Shown in pieces: positions 28,057 through 36,712 of a stretch of 64,000 nt of DNA; the first letter of the stretch is position 1; the number at the start of each line of letters is the position of its first letter. The DNA comes from CAWCUZ01 sp963798795 (lineage in GTDB: Bacteria > Acidobacteriota > Vicinamibacteria > Vicinamibacterales > SCN-69-37), in contig CAWCUZ010000001.1 in the NCBI GenBank assembly GCA_963798795.1, positions 1,054,001-1,118,000 on the forward strand, written 5' to 3'. Below the pieces are notes generated by a model. The model saw only the letters and a program-made list of their open reading frames with translations, was not told the DNA's origin and searched no databases. A program made the translations under genes and the position numbers.

Positions 28057-29125
28057 GTGACCTCGCCCCACCCCGCTTCCCCCGCCGAGCCGGGCGGCCC
28101 GCGCGCCCCCGCCCTCGACTGGGCGGACCTGCCCGACCAGGCGCTGCTCGCGCGGCGGTTCTGCGACCTGCCCCTGTCGATTGCGGGAGCTGGCTGGAGG
28201 CGCGCGTCAGCGACCTCTACGCGGACCTGGCCGCGCGCGGCCTGACCTTCCAGCCCCACGTCTGGCTGTCGGAGGAGTGGTTCTCGCCCGACGGCGTGCC
28301 GGGCATTGCCATTCCGTTCTACCTGGCGCATCCGCGGCTGATGCCGCCTCGAGAAGGCGCAGATGCTGGAAGTGGAGGGCGGCACGCCCGAGTGGTGCAT
28401 GCAGATCCTCCGGCACGAGGCGGGCCATGCCTTCGACAACGCCTACGCACCTCCGGCGCCGGCGCCGGCGGCTGCAGCTGTTCGGATCGCCGCGCACGCC
28501 CTACCCGGATTTCTACCTGCCAAAGCCCTACTCGAAGAGCTTCGTCCTGCACCTCGACTCGTGGTACGCGCAGAGCCATCCGGACGAGGACTTTGCGGAA
28601 ACGTTCGCCGTGTGGCTGACGCCCGACAGCGACTGGCGCGCGCGATACGAGGGCTGGCCGGCGCTGCGCAAGCTGGAGCTCATGGACGATCTGATGCGCG
28701 AGATCGCCGGCCGGCCGCCCGTCGTCACCACGCGGCGCCGGTCGTCGAGCCGATCGCCAGGCTGAAGACCACGCTCCGTCGCCACTACGCGCGCAAGCGC
28801 GAGCACTACGGCCTGGAACACCCGAACTTCTACGACCGCGACCTGCGGCGGCTCTTCTCGGCCGCCCCCGAATACCGCAAGAACCGCAAGGCCTCGCGGT
28901 TCATCCACCGCATCCGGCGCGACGTGCGACGGCTGGTGGCGGAGTGGACCGGCGCCTACCAGTACACGATCGACCGCGTCATCGAGGACATGGTCGGGCC
29001 GCTGCGATGAGCTGAACCTGCGCCTGAAGTACCCTGAGGACCGCACCAAGCTCGACTTCACGATGCTGCTCGTCGTGCAGACGATGAACTACCTGCACTC
29101 GGGACGGCATCGGCTCGCGTTGTGA
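28057..29125 (+). pseudogene. Putative zinc-binding metallopeptidase (Peptidase_Mx-like), multiple frameshifts
   Basis: A GTG at 28057 begins a protein whose pieces are conserved but out of frame, with shifts near 28185, 28355, 28460, 28740 and 29005. Recovered parts: WADLPDQALLARRFCDLPLS, QPHVWLSEEWFSPDGVPGIA, then the zinc motif ILRHEAGHAFDNAY (HExxH), PKPYSKSFVLHLDSWYAQS, DEDFAETFAVWL (a downstream Glu ligand candidate) and a helical C-terminus ending ...NYLHSGRHRLAL. The corrected length is about 355 residues. The family is an uncharacterised cytosolic/periplasmic gluzincin. A TATGAT hexamer lies at 28034-28039. It is divergent from the ABC exporter. Confidence 0.7.
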
Positions 29126-29138
29126 TACGGACATGGCC

Positions 29139-29293
29139 GATTCGTGATTCGTGATTCGTGATTCGTGATTTGCGATTTGCGATTTGCGATTGCTGATTGA
29201 TTGAACGATTGAGTGATTGATTGAACGATTGGCCGGCCGATTGCCGATAGCCGATAGCCGATCCGATTGACGCTTGCCGATAGGAGATTGCCG
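29139..29293. repeat. Heptanucleotide tandem repeat array
   Basis: About 22 units of period 7 drift along the array: ATTCGTG x4, ATTTGCG x3, ATTGCTG, then GATTGAACG-type 12-mers, then ATTGCCG/ATAGCCG. It is AT-rich against the local composition. The last units read GATAGGAG and ATTGCCG, then ATG, so they supply the ribosome-binding site and end at the start of the M28 gene. No longer spacer structure is present, so it is not a CRISPR array. Confidence 0.85.
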
Positions 29294-30640
29294 ATGATCT
29301 GCCTGCTCCTCCTGACCTTGTGGCCGCAGGCGCCGCAGTGGATTGACGCGTACCGGGCGCCGGCCGCGCGACTGCTGCAGGCGGCGCAGGCCGACGACCA
29401 CGCGTGGCGGCGGCTCGCCGAGCTCACTGATACCTACGGCAACCGCCTGTCCGGCTCGCGCACCCTCGAGCAGGCGATCGACTGGGCCGTCGCCACCATG
29501 AAGGCTGACGGACTCGAGAACGTGCACAAGGAGCCGGTCATGGTGCCGCACTGGGTGCGCGGGCGCGAGAGCCTGACGCTGCTCTCGCCCGTCGAACAGC
29601 CGCTCGTGATGATCGGCCTCGGCAATTCGGTGGGCACGCCGGCCGGTGGCGTCGAAGGCGACGTCGTCGTCGTCGGCAGCTTCGACGACCTGCAGACGCG
29701 CGCGGCGGACGTGAAGGGCCGGATCGTGCTCTTCAACGTGCCGTTCACGAACTACGGCGAGACGGTGGTCTATCGCACGATCGGGCCGTCACGCGTGGCG
29801 CAGCTCGGAGCGATCGCCATGCTGCTGCGGTCGGTTGGGCCGCCGGGACTGCGCACACCGCACACCGGCGTCACCCACTACGCCGACGGCGTGCCGCAGA
29901 TTCCCGCGGCGGCCATTCCCACCGAGGACGCCGATCGGTTCCAGCGCTTGCAGGACCGCGGCGCACCCATCCGCGTCCGCCTGATGATGGAGGGCCGCTT
30001 CGAGCCCGATTCGCAGTCCTATAACGTCGTCGGCGAGCTGCGCGGCCGCGAGCTGCCCGACCAGGTCGTGCTCGTCGGCGGACACATCGACTCGTGGGAC
30101 GTCGGCGCCGGCGCCACCGACGACGGTGGGGGGTGCATTGCCACCTGGGAGGCGGTCCGGTTGATGAAGGCGCTCAATCTGCGGCCCCGGCGAACGGTGC
30201 GCGTCGTGCTCTTCACCAACGAGGAGAACGGCGCGCGCGGCGGCGCGGGCTACCGCGACGCACATCGCGCCGAGCTCGACAACCATCTCGTGCTGCTCGA
30301 GTCGGACGGCGGCGTGTTCAAGCCGACCGGCTTCGGGTTCACCGGTCCGGACGAGTCGAGGGCGACCGTCAGGACGATCGCGGGCCTGCTGGCGCCGATC
30401 GGCGCCACGGCCGTCCAGTCCGCCGGCGGCGGCACCGACATCGAGCCCGCCGCGACCGAGGGCCACGTCCCGATGCTCGAGCACCTGGACGAGGGCGAGT
30501 ACTTCCTCATCCACCACACGCCCGCCGACACCATCGCGCGGATCGACCCGCAGCAACTCGCGCAGAACGTCGGCGCGATCGCGGTGATGGCGTACACGAC
30601 CGCCGACCTGCCGTTCCCGTTCCGGCCGGGCACGCGCTAG
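29294..30640 (+). CDS. M28 family aminopeptidase, secreted
   Basis: 448 residues from ATG 29294, preceded by TAGGAG eight bases away inside the heptamer array. Signal-like N-terminus MICLLLLTLWPQA. The protease-associated (PA) domain lies at about 130-260 (VPFTNYGETVVYRT, then IPAAAIPTEDADRF), followed by the M28 catalytic core with zinc ligands GGHIDSWDVGAGATDDGG (His and Asp), LFTNEENGARGG (Glu pair), LESDGG (Asp) and LIHHTPADT (His). It acts as a zinc aminopeptidase on exported peptides. A downstream palindrome pair (30667-30729) separates it from the convergent ChaN-like gene. Confidence 0.9.
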   Translation: MICLLLLTLWPQAPQWIDAYRAPAARLLQAAQADDHAWRRLAELTDTYGNRLSGSRTLEQAIDWAVATMKADGLENVHKEPVMVPHWVRGRESLTLLSPVEQPLVMIGLGNSVGTPAGGVEGDVVVVGSFDDLQTRAADVKGRIVLFNVPFTNYGETVVYRTIGPSRVAQLGAIAMLLRSVGPPGLRTPHTGVTHYADGVPQIPAAAIPTEDADRFQRLQDRGAPIRVRLMMEGRFEPDSQSYNVVGELRGRELPDQVVLVGGHIDSWDVGAGATDDGGGCIATWEAVRLMKALNLRPRRTVRVVLFTNEENGARGGAGYRDAHRAELDNHLVLLESDGGVFKPTGFGFTGPDESRATVRTIAGLLAPIGATAVQSAGGGTDIEPAATEGHVPMLEHLDEGEYFLIHHTPADTIARIDPQQLAQNVGAIAVMAYTTADLPFPFRPGTR

Positions 30641-30666
30641 ACGTCCGCCCGCCAATGGAGGACGGT

Positions 30667-30729
30667 CGCCGGGGCTGAAGACCCGGCGCTCCAGGGAACG
30701 GATGGAGCCCCGGGGCTGCAGCCCCGGGG
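30667..30729. repeat. Paired palindromic repeats between convergent genes
   Basis: 30667-30688 forms CGCCGGG/CCCGGCG arms around GCTGAAGA. 30708-30729 is a 22-bp perfect palindrome centred on CTGCAG with CCCCGGGG arms. Both fit the GGGCT-NN-AGCCC family seen at 8.7 and 36.0 kb. The placement between M28 and ChaN-like stops suits a bidirectional terminator, although there is no T-tract. Confidence 0.7.
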
Positions 30730-30734
30730 ACGCG

Positions 30735-31658
30735 TCAGTCTTCCTTCAGCGTGTAGACGAGAAAATCGGCGCGCGCGCGCTCCCTCTCGTCCGGCGCGAG
30801 CGCGTCGAGGTTGTCCACCGGCAGCACGGAAATGACGACGACGCGCCGGCCCGGGAGGCGGCGCATGGCCCGTGCGGCCGTGCCCTCGTGGAAATCGGTA
30901 TGGAACGCGCCGTTGAAATGCACGACGAGCGGATACTTGCCGCCGGCCGACGCGGCCTCATAGGCCTGCGCCACCGATTCGCCCATCGTCTCGTCCTTGA
31001 GACACTGGGCGAGATAGAAGCGCTCGAGCGTCTGGCGCGCGGCGGTTGCCGCGTGCTCGTCTCCCCCTTCGGCGCCGGGATGCCCGCTCATCGCCTCGCC
31101 GAACCGCTTGAAGTAGTCGTCGTCGGTCGGACACTGCAGGTCGGCGGCGAACCATCTTCGTTCGAGTTCCGGCAGGTTCTTCAGCGCACCCAGGCCCGAT
31201 TTGGACACGTCAGACGCGACCTGCCGCGGCACGTTCGTGGCGATCACGGGCCAGTCGTGCGCAATGGCCAGATCGACGAGCGGCTTGTAGTCGGTCGCAT
31301 AGCGCGGCCAGGGCCGCGAATCCGCCAGGAATGCGGCCTCATCCTCATGCCCCATGGCGAAATGGTCGAGCGACTCCTGCACGTCGCGCTCGAACATCTC
31401 GAGCCCGACCGTGATGTCGGCGCGCCGGCGCGCGAGTCCTTCGAGCACCGCCAGCTCCAGCACGTGTGTGTTGGGATCGTCGTGCTGTTCGCCGACGAAG
31501 ACCACGTCGGCCGTCACCAGCCGCGCCAGCATCGTCTCGAAGTCCGCGAACTGCCCGCGGGAGGTGTCGAATACGCGCTGCGGCACGTAGCGCGCCTGCG
31601 CGTGCATCACGACCCCGGCCGACACCGCCATCGCCGCCACCACGAGAAGACGTCTCAT
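30735..31658 (-). CDS. ChaN-family (haem-binding uptake) lipoprotein-like protein
   Basis: 307 residues. The signal peptide RRLLVVAAMAVSAGVVMHAQ has no lipobox Cys visible, so it is probably soluble periplasmic rather than a true lipoprotein. The ChaN/DUF399 signature VVFVGEQHDDPNTHVLELA appears near residue 50, with LEMFERDVQESLD and the C-terminal VVHFNGAFHTDFHEGTA (FN-AFH motif). ChaN in Campylobacter binds stacked haems. The role here is unproven. Its start was chosen because the signal peptide begins there and TATAGT (31665-31670) sits 6 nt before the ATG, leaving no room for a ribosome-binding site. Confidence 0.83.
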   Translation of the reverse strand: MRRLLVVAAMAVSAGVVMHAQARYVPQRVFDTSRGQFADFETMLARLVTADVVFVGEQHDDPNTHVLELAVLEGLARRRADITVGLEMFERDVQESLDHFAMGHEDEAAFLADSRPWPRYATDYKPLVDLAIAHDWPVIATNVPRQVASDVSKSGLGALKNLPELERRWFAADLQCPTDDDYFKRFGEAMSGHPGAEGGDEHAATAARQTLERFYLAQCLKDETMGESVAQAYEAASAGGKYPLVVHFNGAFHTDFHEGTAARAMRRLPGRRVVVISVLPVDNLDALAPDERERARADFLVYTLKED

Positions 31659-31664
31659 ACGGTG

Positions 31665-31670
31665 ACTATA
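31665..31670 (-). promoter_or_regulatory. TATAGT -10 box, 6 nt before the ChaN-like start
   Basis: It reads TATAGT on the minus strand, with TTTACG 17 nt upstream (4 of 6 matches to TTGACA). The spacing puts the transcription start at the A of the ATG, so the message should be leaderless. Confidence 0.5.
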
Positions 31671-31699
31671 CGGTCCCGATGGGAGCGCGTAAACGCGTG

Positions 31700-33844
31700 T
31701 TATTTCCCAAACCGGACCTGCAGCTCGGCCCAGCCGGTCGCTTCGAGGTACTCGATGCGCAGACGATGCCGCCCGCCGTCGAGCGCGATGTGATCGACGA
31801 CCGATTCGTGCACGGACCAGCGGTCGAGCGCCAGGCGTCCGTCCACCCACACGCGCACGCCATCGTCGCTGATGACGGTCATGTCGGTTGAGCCGGCCGG
31901 CAGTTGCACGTCGCCGTCGGCGCGCAGGGCGACGCGGTCGGGTGGCAGGTCCGGCGCCAGGGCGCCGCCGCTGAGGTAGTCGAGGTGACGGGCCTCGACC
32001 GTCTTGATCGGCTTGCCACGCAGGACGGCCGCGAACGCATCCGGCGCTGTCACCGGATCGGCCGTCTCGCTGTAGGTCCAGAACGACACGCGCCAGTCGA
32101 CAGCCGGATCGAACTGCGTGTAGCCGAACGGCACACGGGCACCGGCAGCATAGTGCACGCCCCGCGGCGTGACGACCTCGGCGCCGACATAGTCGAGGGT
32201 GATCGCGAGGTCCGTGCCGTCGCCGTCGATCTGCACCGCGACATCGCCGGGGACATCACCCGACCGCGCGGTCAGGCGCCCGCCGGTGATTGACGCCAGC
32301 ATCCACTGTCCGGGCGGACCGAGCACGCGGAGCTTCAGCGGCCGATCGCCCGGCCGGCCCGCGGGCCACGCCTTCGGCGACCGATAGTCGTACGGTCCCC
32401 ACTCGTCGACGATGATGGCGTCGCGGCCGCGGCGGGCGCCGGCGGGAAGCCGCGCGGCCGTGGAACGCGGGCCGGGCGGCGCAGCGGGCAGGTCCGACCG
32501 CGTGGGAGGTGACGCCGGCTCGAATGCCAGCGCGCGCACGTCCGCACCCGTCTGAAGCGGCACGCCGACCCGGTCGTAGCGGTTGCCGGACACGTTGACA
32601 TCGCTTGTGCGCAGCAGGTTCAGCGCGGTCTTGTTGCCGCTGAACGTGTTGCCGTCGATGGTGTAGTCGTGGCTGCGGGTGTCGCGCGTCTTCGGATAGC
32701 CCCAGTTCGGGTCCTGCGACGCGTTGGCCCACACGCGAATCGCGGTCTCGTCTCCATCGAACCGGTTGTCGGCGATGACGATGTGCTGGCCGTGCTCGAT
32801 GGCGATGCCGTCGGTGTTCTTCGAGAAGCTGTTGTCGATGAAGTACGTGTCGAAGCTGTAACCGCCCCACACGCCGTGCCAGCAGTCGTCGATGCGATTG
32901 CCGAAGAACCGGTTGCGGCTGAACGTGGCCTCGATGCCGTTGGCGACCGCGTGGCTGAAGTCGTTCCCGACGAACACGTTGTCGTTCGCGCCCCCCTGCC
33001 CCGTGTCCATCGTCGACTGCCCCGCCCACAGGAAGAGCCCGTCGCCGCCGTGCGTCGCCGAGTTGTCGGCGACGAGGTTGCGGCTCGACTGCTCGTACAT
33101 CAGGAGCGCGGCCGAGTCCTGGCCGCGGTTGTAGAACCCGTGGCTGTATCCGCGCACATCCCAGTCGAGACGGTTGCGCGCGATGGTGCTGTCGGTCGTC
33201 CGATAGAGGCCGATGCCCAGCCCCGACATCCACGAGAAGGTGTTGTCGGTGACGGTCAGGCGCGCCGACCGCGTGACCATCAGGCCGTTCTGCCCCTGGA
33301 CGGCGGTGTTGCCGCTGACCTCGGCTTCGTCGCAATCGGCCAGGTAGACGGCGGCGCCGTAGCGCAGCCACTGGTCGTGTTCGTTGTCGTGGTGCGTGAG
33401 CCAGTCGACGAGGCTCTCCTTTTCGATGCCGCTCCACAGCCGCGCCTTCCAGTTGTAGCTGAAGTCGTTGTCGACGAGGTGCAGGCGCGGCGAGTGCCGG
33501 CCGAGCACGGCGACCTTGTAGCCGCGGACCGCGGCGTGGCGAATCGTGACGTCGGCTCCGCCCTCGACCAGGATACCGGTGCCCGAGTAGCCGTCCGGCT
33601 CCGCGATCGGATCGCCGCCTTCGATCGTGACGCCGGTGAAATCGACAACGACGTGTTCGCCGCGAACGGTGATGGCGGGCGTGTCGACATCGGCGCTGGC
33701 GAGCCGATAGGTGCCCGGGCGAATCCTGACCGAGTGGTCGATGACCATGCCGCCGACCGGCGTGACGAGCGGCGGCGCTTGACGCGCGCTCGCCACCGCG
33801 CCGGCGGCGACCAGGCCCGCGACGGTCAGCAGTCGAAGTCTCAT
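31700..33844 (-). CDS. Secreted parallel beta-helix protein with C-terminal PA14 domain
   Basis: 714 residues. Signal peptide LRLLTVAGLVAAGAVASARQ. Residues about 60-430 carry right-handed parallel beta-helix rungs, seen as repeating short N-rich turns (DNDFSYN, GNTAVQGQNG, DNRFDGDETAI, GNTFSGNKTALN). After a Pro-rich linker, residues about 590-710 match a PA14-like domain (MTVISDDGVRVWVDGRLALD, HRLRIEYLEATGWAELQV), usually carbohydrate-binding. Such proteins are extracellular polysaccharide lyases or hydrolases, or binding proteins. No catalytic triad is obvious. TAGAGT lies 9 nt before the ATG. Confidence 0.83.
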   Translation of the reverse strand: MRLRLLTVAGLVAAGAVASARQAPPLVTPVGGMVIDHSVRIRPGTYRLASADVDTPAITVRGEHVVVDFTGVTIEGGDPIAEPDGYSGTGILVEGGADVTIRHAAVRGYKVAVLGRHSPRLHLVDNDFSYNWKARLWSGIEKESLVDWLTHHDNEHDQWLRYGAAVYLADCDEAEVSGNTAVQGQNGLMVTRSARLTVTDNTFSWMSGLGIGLYRTTDSTIARNRLDWDVRGYSHGFYNRGQDSAALLMYEQSSRNLVADNSATHGGDGLFLWAGQSTMDTGQGGANDNVFVGNDFSHAVANGIEATFSRNRFFGNRIDDCWHGVWGGYSFDTYFIDNSFSKNTDGIAIEHGQHIVIADNRFDGDETAIRVWANASQDPNWGYPKTRDTRSHDYTIDGNTFSGNKTALNLLRTSDVNVSGNRYDRVGVPLQTGADVRALAFEPASPPTRSDLPAAPPGPRSTAARLPAGARRGRDAIIVDEWGPYDYRSPKAWPAGRPGDRPLKLRVLGPPGQWMLASITGGRLTARSGDVPGDVAVQIDGDGTDLAITLDYVGAEVVTPRGVHYAAGARVPFGYTQFDPAVDWRVSFWTYSETADPVTAPDAFAAVLRGKPIKTVEARHLDYLSGGALAPDLPPDRVALRADGDVQLPAGSTDMTVISDDGVRVWVDGRLALDRWSVHESVVDHIALDGGRHRLRIEYLEATGWAELQVRFGK

Positions 33845-33853
33845 GGGAGGGCT

Positions 33854-33859
33854 ACTCTA
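33854..33859 (-). promoter_or_regulatory. TAGAGT -10-like hexamer before the beta-helix gene
   Basis: The minus-strand TAGAGT ends 9 nt before the start ATG at 33844. The CCCTCCC between them has no Shine-Dalgarno content. Confidence 0.35.
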
Positions 33860-33892
33860 ACCGGGCCCCAACCGGGCTCGTCGAACGCCGCC

Positions 33893-35957
33893 CTACACGC
33901 CGAACACTTCGGGCTTCCACTCGAGGCCCAGCTCACTCGGCGGCGCCATGTAGCCGGCCAGCGCCGAGGCGGCGACGACCGCGGGGCTCGCCAGATAGCC
34001 CTCGCCGCCGAGCCCCATGCGGTTCTGCCAGTTGCGATTGAACGACGTGATCGCGCGCTGGCCGCGCGTGAGGCGCGTCCTCGCCCTGGCCGAAGCACGG
34101 GCCGCACCAGGACTGGCGGATCACGGCGCCGGCGGCGCGGAACACGCTGGCCACGGACTCGCCGCCGAGCCGTTGGTCCGGGCGCTCGATTTCGCGCCGC
34201 ACGCCGCCCGAGCCCGGAAATACCGTGAACTCGCGCGCGGCCCGCGTGATCCCCTGCGCCCGCGCGGCCCGAATCACGAGCGCCGCCTGCAGCAGGTCGT
34301 CGTAGCTGCCGTTGGTGCACGATCCGATCAGCGCCTTGTCGAACGTGATGCGCTCGCGCGCCACCTCGTCGGCTGGAAACGCGTTACCCGGACTGAACGG
34401 CTTGGCAATCATCGGCGCCACGTCGCCCAGCTCGAACGTCTCGTCGATGGCGAACGCCGCATCGGGCCCGGGGACGGCGGCCGGATACGGCAGACCGTCG
34501 ATGCCCTTCTCGCGATACCAGGCGCGCGTCACCTCGTCGGCCGCAAAGACGCCGTTGAGGGCCTCGGCCTCCGCCATCATGTTGGCGATCGTGTTGCGCG
34601 AGACCATCGGCAACTGCCGGTCGCGGTCGACGAACTCCACGCTCATCCCCTGCGACTGCTTCGCGCCCCAGCGGCGCAGCAGTTCGAGCACGATGTCCTT
34701 GCCGCCCACCCACGGGTTGAGCCGCCCCGTGAACACCACCCGTCGCTGGCGCGCCAGCGTGAAGTAGACGTAGCCCGTCGACCACCCGAACCCGAGCGTC
34801 GTCGAGCCGACGCCGATCCCGACCGCGCCGTAGGCGCCGTAGGCCCGGCTGTGCGAGTCGGCCCCGGGGATGAACTGGCCCGGCAGGACGAGCCCCTGCT
34901 CGGGGAAGTAGAAGTGGAAGATACCGTCGCCCGGCGTCGCGTAGTACGGCTTGACCAGTTCCTGCTGCCCGGCGAACGCGCGGCCGATGGAGGTCTGCCG
35001 CTCGTCCTCCGCCTTGCCGGTGAAGACGAAGTGGTCGTTGGCAATCGCCGCCTGGCGCGGATAGATCGTGTCGCCGCCCGTGATCTGGTTGAACGTGTGG
35101 ATGGCGAAGGGCGCCGTGCCATCGGATGCGGGCAGCAGGTCCGCGTAGACCCGGAGTGTCGAGCCGGGCTTGAATTCCTCGCGGCGGAGGGCGCGGTCCA
35201 CCCGGTGCGCCCAGACGATCTGCTCGGTCGACGTCATGCCCCGGGCCAGCGCCTCATCGGGCCAGTCGAGCGACGGCGGCGTCTCGACCGACTGCCGGAA
35301 CTCCCGGCGGCCGACCGCAAAAATTCCGCCGCTCCGCCGAATCTCCTCTTCCTTGGCCGACAGCGGCAAGGGCTGGTACGTCTTTCCCTGCGCGACGTTG
35401 GTCAGCTCGCGCGTGAGCGGATCGAACGAGAACTCGTCGCCGTCGCGCGCGTCCGCCACGGCCTCGGGCGCCTGGACGACGTGCAGGCCGAGGTTGAACG
35501 CGTTGCGGCGGAAGATGTCGCCCATGTTCTGGCCGCAGACGATCACCATCTCCCGTCCGACCTCGTCGGCCACGGCCTTCAGCCCGGCGGGGCTCATCTC
35601 GCGCGACGATCCGATCGCGAAGCGATCGCCGGCGATCACGAACGTCTGCCCGGCGTGAACGCGCTGCCGGAAGTCGGGCATCAGATAGCGGAACGCCCCC
35701 GCCTTCCAGCGCTCGTCCAGCCTGTCGAGGCTCTCGGAGACGCAGTCGGCCGCCGGCGTGATCTGATCCGTGTCGATCGCGTCGAGCTTCTTCGTCCCGG
35801 GCGGCGCCTTCGGATCCCAGAAGATGAGGGCGTGACCCGTGAGGCGCCCACCAGTCTGGGTCGCCGCCGCGGCTCCCGAACCGGTCGTCTCGGGAGCGCC
35901 AGGCAGACTGTCGAGCGCGACACCCGGCTTGAGTCGAGCGGGCGTGATCCTGTGCAT
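33893..35957 (-). CDS. Aconitase/IPM-dehydratase-family hydratase with N-terminal swivel domain, one frameshift
   Basis: The body is open from 35957 (ATG; GTG 35969 possible) and shifts frame near 34070 (CGPCFGQGED then LTRGQRAITSFNRNWQNRMG), ending ...EWKPEVFGV at 33893. Corrected length is about 688 residues. A LeuD-like swivel domain comes first (FVIAGDRFAIGSSREMSPAG, about 115-140) and the LeuC-like Fe-S part follows (PGADSHSRAYGAYGAVG, IGSCTNGSYDD, QSWCGPCFGQG). This order is opposite to AcnA and like AcnB, but the protein is shorter than AcnB (about 865). Cys ligands for a 4Fe-4S cluster are present. Since a full acnA exists at 49.7-52.4 kb, this one probably hydrates a different substrate. 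Confidence 0.8.
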
Positions 35958-35967
35958 CTCTGGAGAC

Positions 35968-35973
35968 ACTCTA
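35968..35973 (-). promoter_or_regulatory. TAGAGT -10-like hexamer before the aconitase-like gene
   Basis: TAGAGT on the minus strand lies 10 nt before ATG 35957. It overlaps the alternative GTG at 35969, so ATG 35957 is favoured. Confidence 0.4.
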
Positions 35974-35991
35974 CCGCAGGCTCAGACGTAG

Positions 35992-36043
35992 CCGCAGGGC
36001 TTCAGCCCTGCGGTCCGCAAGCCGCGGCGGGCTGAAGCCCGCC
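35992..36043. repeat. Two palindromic repeats of the GGGCT-NN-AGCCC family
   Basis: 35992-36013: CCGCAGGGCT-TC-AGCCCTGCGG, a 10-bp stem. 36026-36043: GGCGGGCT-GA-AGCCCGCC, an 8-bp stem. They stand in tandem between the aconitase-like gene and the small zinc-knuckle gene, and share arms and loop dinucleotides with elements at 8.7 and 30.7 kb. Confidence 0.8.
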
Positions 36044-36045
36044 GC

Positions 36046-36246
36046 CTACACCTGGCTGCCCTTCTCATACCCCGCGCAGACGACGACGGGCAGCCGCGGG
36101 AACTTCGGAAAGCTCGGGTCGGTCTTCGACTTCTCGCACAGCACGAACCGGCTCCCGCGGTCGCTGGTCACCACGCGCCGATGTCGGCACGTGGCACACA
36201 GACCCGGCGGCCGGTCTTGCCCGGATGCCAGCGAATCGTCCATCAT
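36046..36246 (-). CDS. Small Cys-rich (zinc-ribbon-like) hypothetical protein
   Basis: 66 residues from ATG 36246. Four cysteines in the order CATCRHRR...CEKSK...VVCAGY form a possible zinc ribbon: CxxC, then two single Cys. The segment RFVLCEKSKTDPSFPKFPRL gives a basic, Pro-rich middle. I know this pattern from small conserved bacterial proteins but cannot name a function. It diverges from apaG, with only 7 bp between the two start codons. Confidence 0.6.
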   Translation of the reverse strand: MMDDSLASGQDRPPGLCATCRHRRVVTSDRGSRFVLCEKSKTDPSFPKFPRLPVVVCAGYEKGSQV

Positions 36247-36253
36247 TGATCCC

Positions 36254-36643
36254 ATGTTCACATCGGAGGCGACGACGCGCGGCATCCGCGTTTCCGTGGT
36301 GTCGGAGTACGCACCCGATCGCTCGCGCCCCACGCAGCAGCAGTGGTTCTTCGTCTACACGATCACGATCGCCAACCAGGGCGAACTGACCGTCAAGCTG
36401 CTCACCCGCCACTGGATCATCACCGACGGGACCGGCCATGTGGAAGAGGTCCGCGGCCCCGGCGTCGTCGCCCAGCAGCCGGTCCTGGGCCCGGGCGAGG
36501 CGTTCCGCTATTCGTCGGGCTGCCCGCTGACGACTCCGTTCGGCACCATGGAAGGCACCTACCAGATGGTGACGCCCGAGGGCGAGGAGTTCGACGTCCG
36601 GATCGCGCCGTTCACGCTGAGCGAACCGTATACGGTGCACTGA
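36254..36643 (+). CDS. apaG: ApaG domain protein
   Basis: 129 residues, full-length. The ApaG/DUF525 domain is evident: ATTRGIRVSVVSEYAPD, FVYTITIANQGELTVKLLTR, HWIITDGTGHVEEVRGPGVV, the GEAFRYSSGCPL block and PFTLSEPYTVH at the end. It is a fibronectin-III-like fold that binds pyrophosphates and is linked to Co2+/Mg2+ efflux phenotypes; the molecular role is unclear. The start at 36254 is chosen because the family begins at this Met. There is no obvious ribosome-binding site. It is convergent with aat. Confidence 0.93.
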   Translation: MFTSEATTRGIRVSVVSEYAPDRSRPTQQQWFFVYTITIANQGELTVKLLTRHWIITDGTGHVEEVRGPGVVAQQPVLGPGEAFRYSSGCPLTTPFGTMEGTYQMVTPEGEEFDVRIAPFTLSEPYTVH

Positions 36644-36712
36644 GTGACCGGCCGGGCCGCCGGGCTGGACCGCGGCCGGCACCGCACGAACCGGTGCGGC
36701 CGTCGCATCCGT

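Noticed and set aside
29139..29293. Possible CRISPR array
   Set aside because: The units are 7 bp with no spacers; tandem microsatellite, and no cas gene is present.
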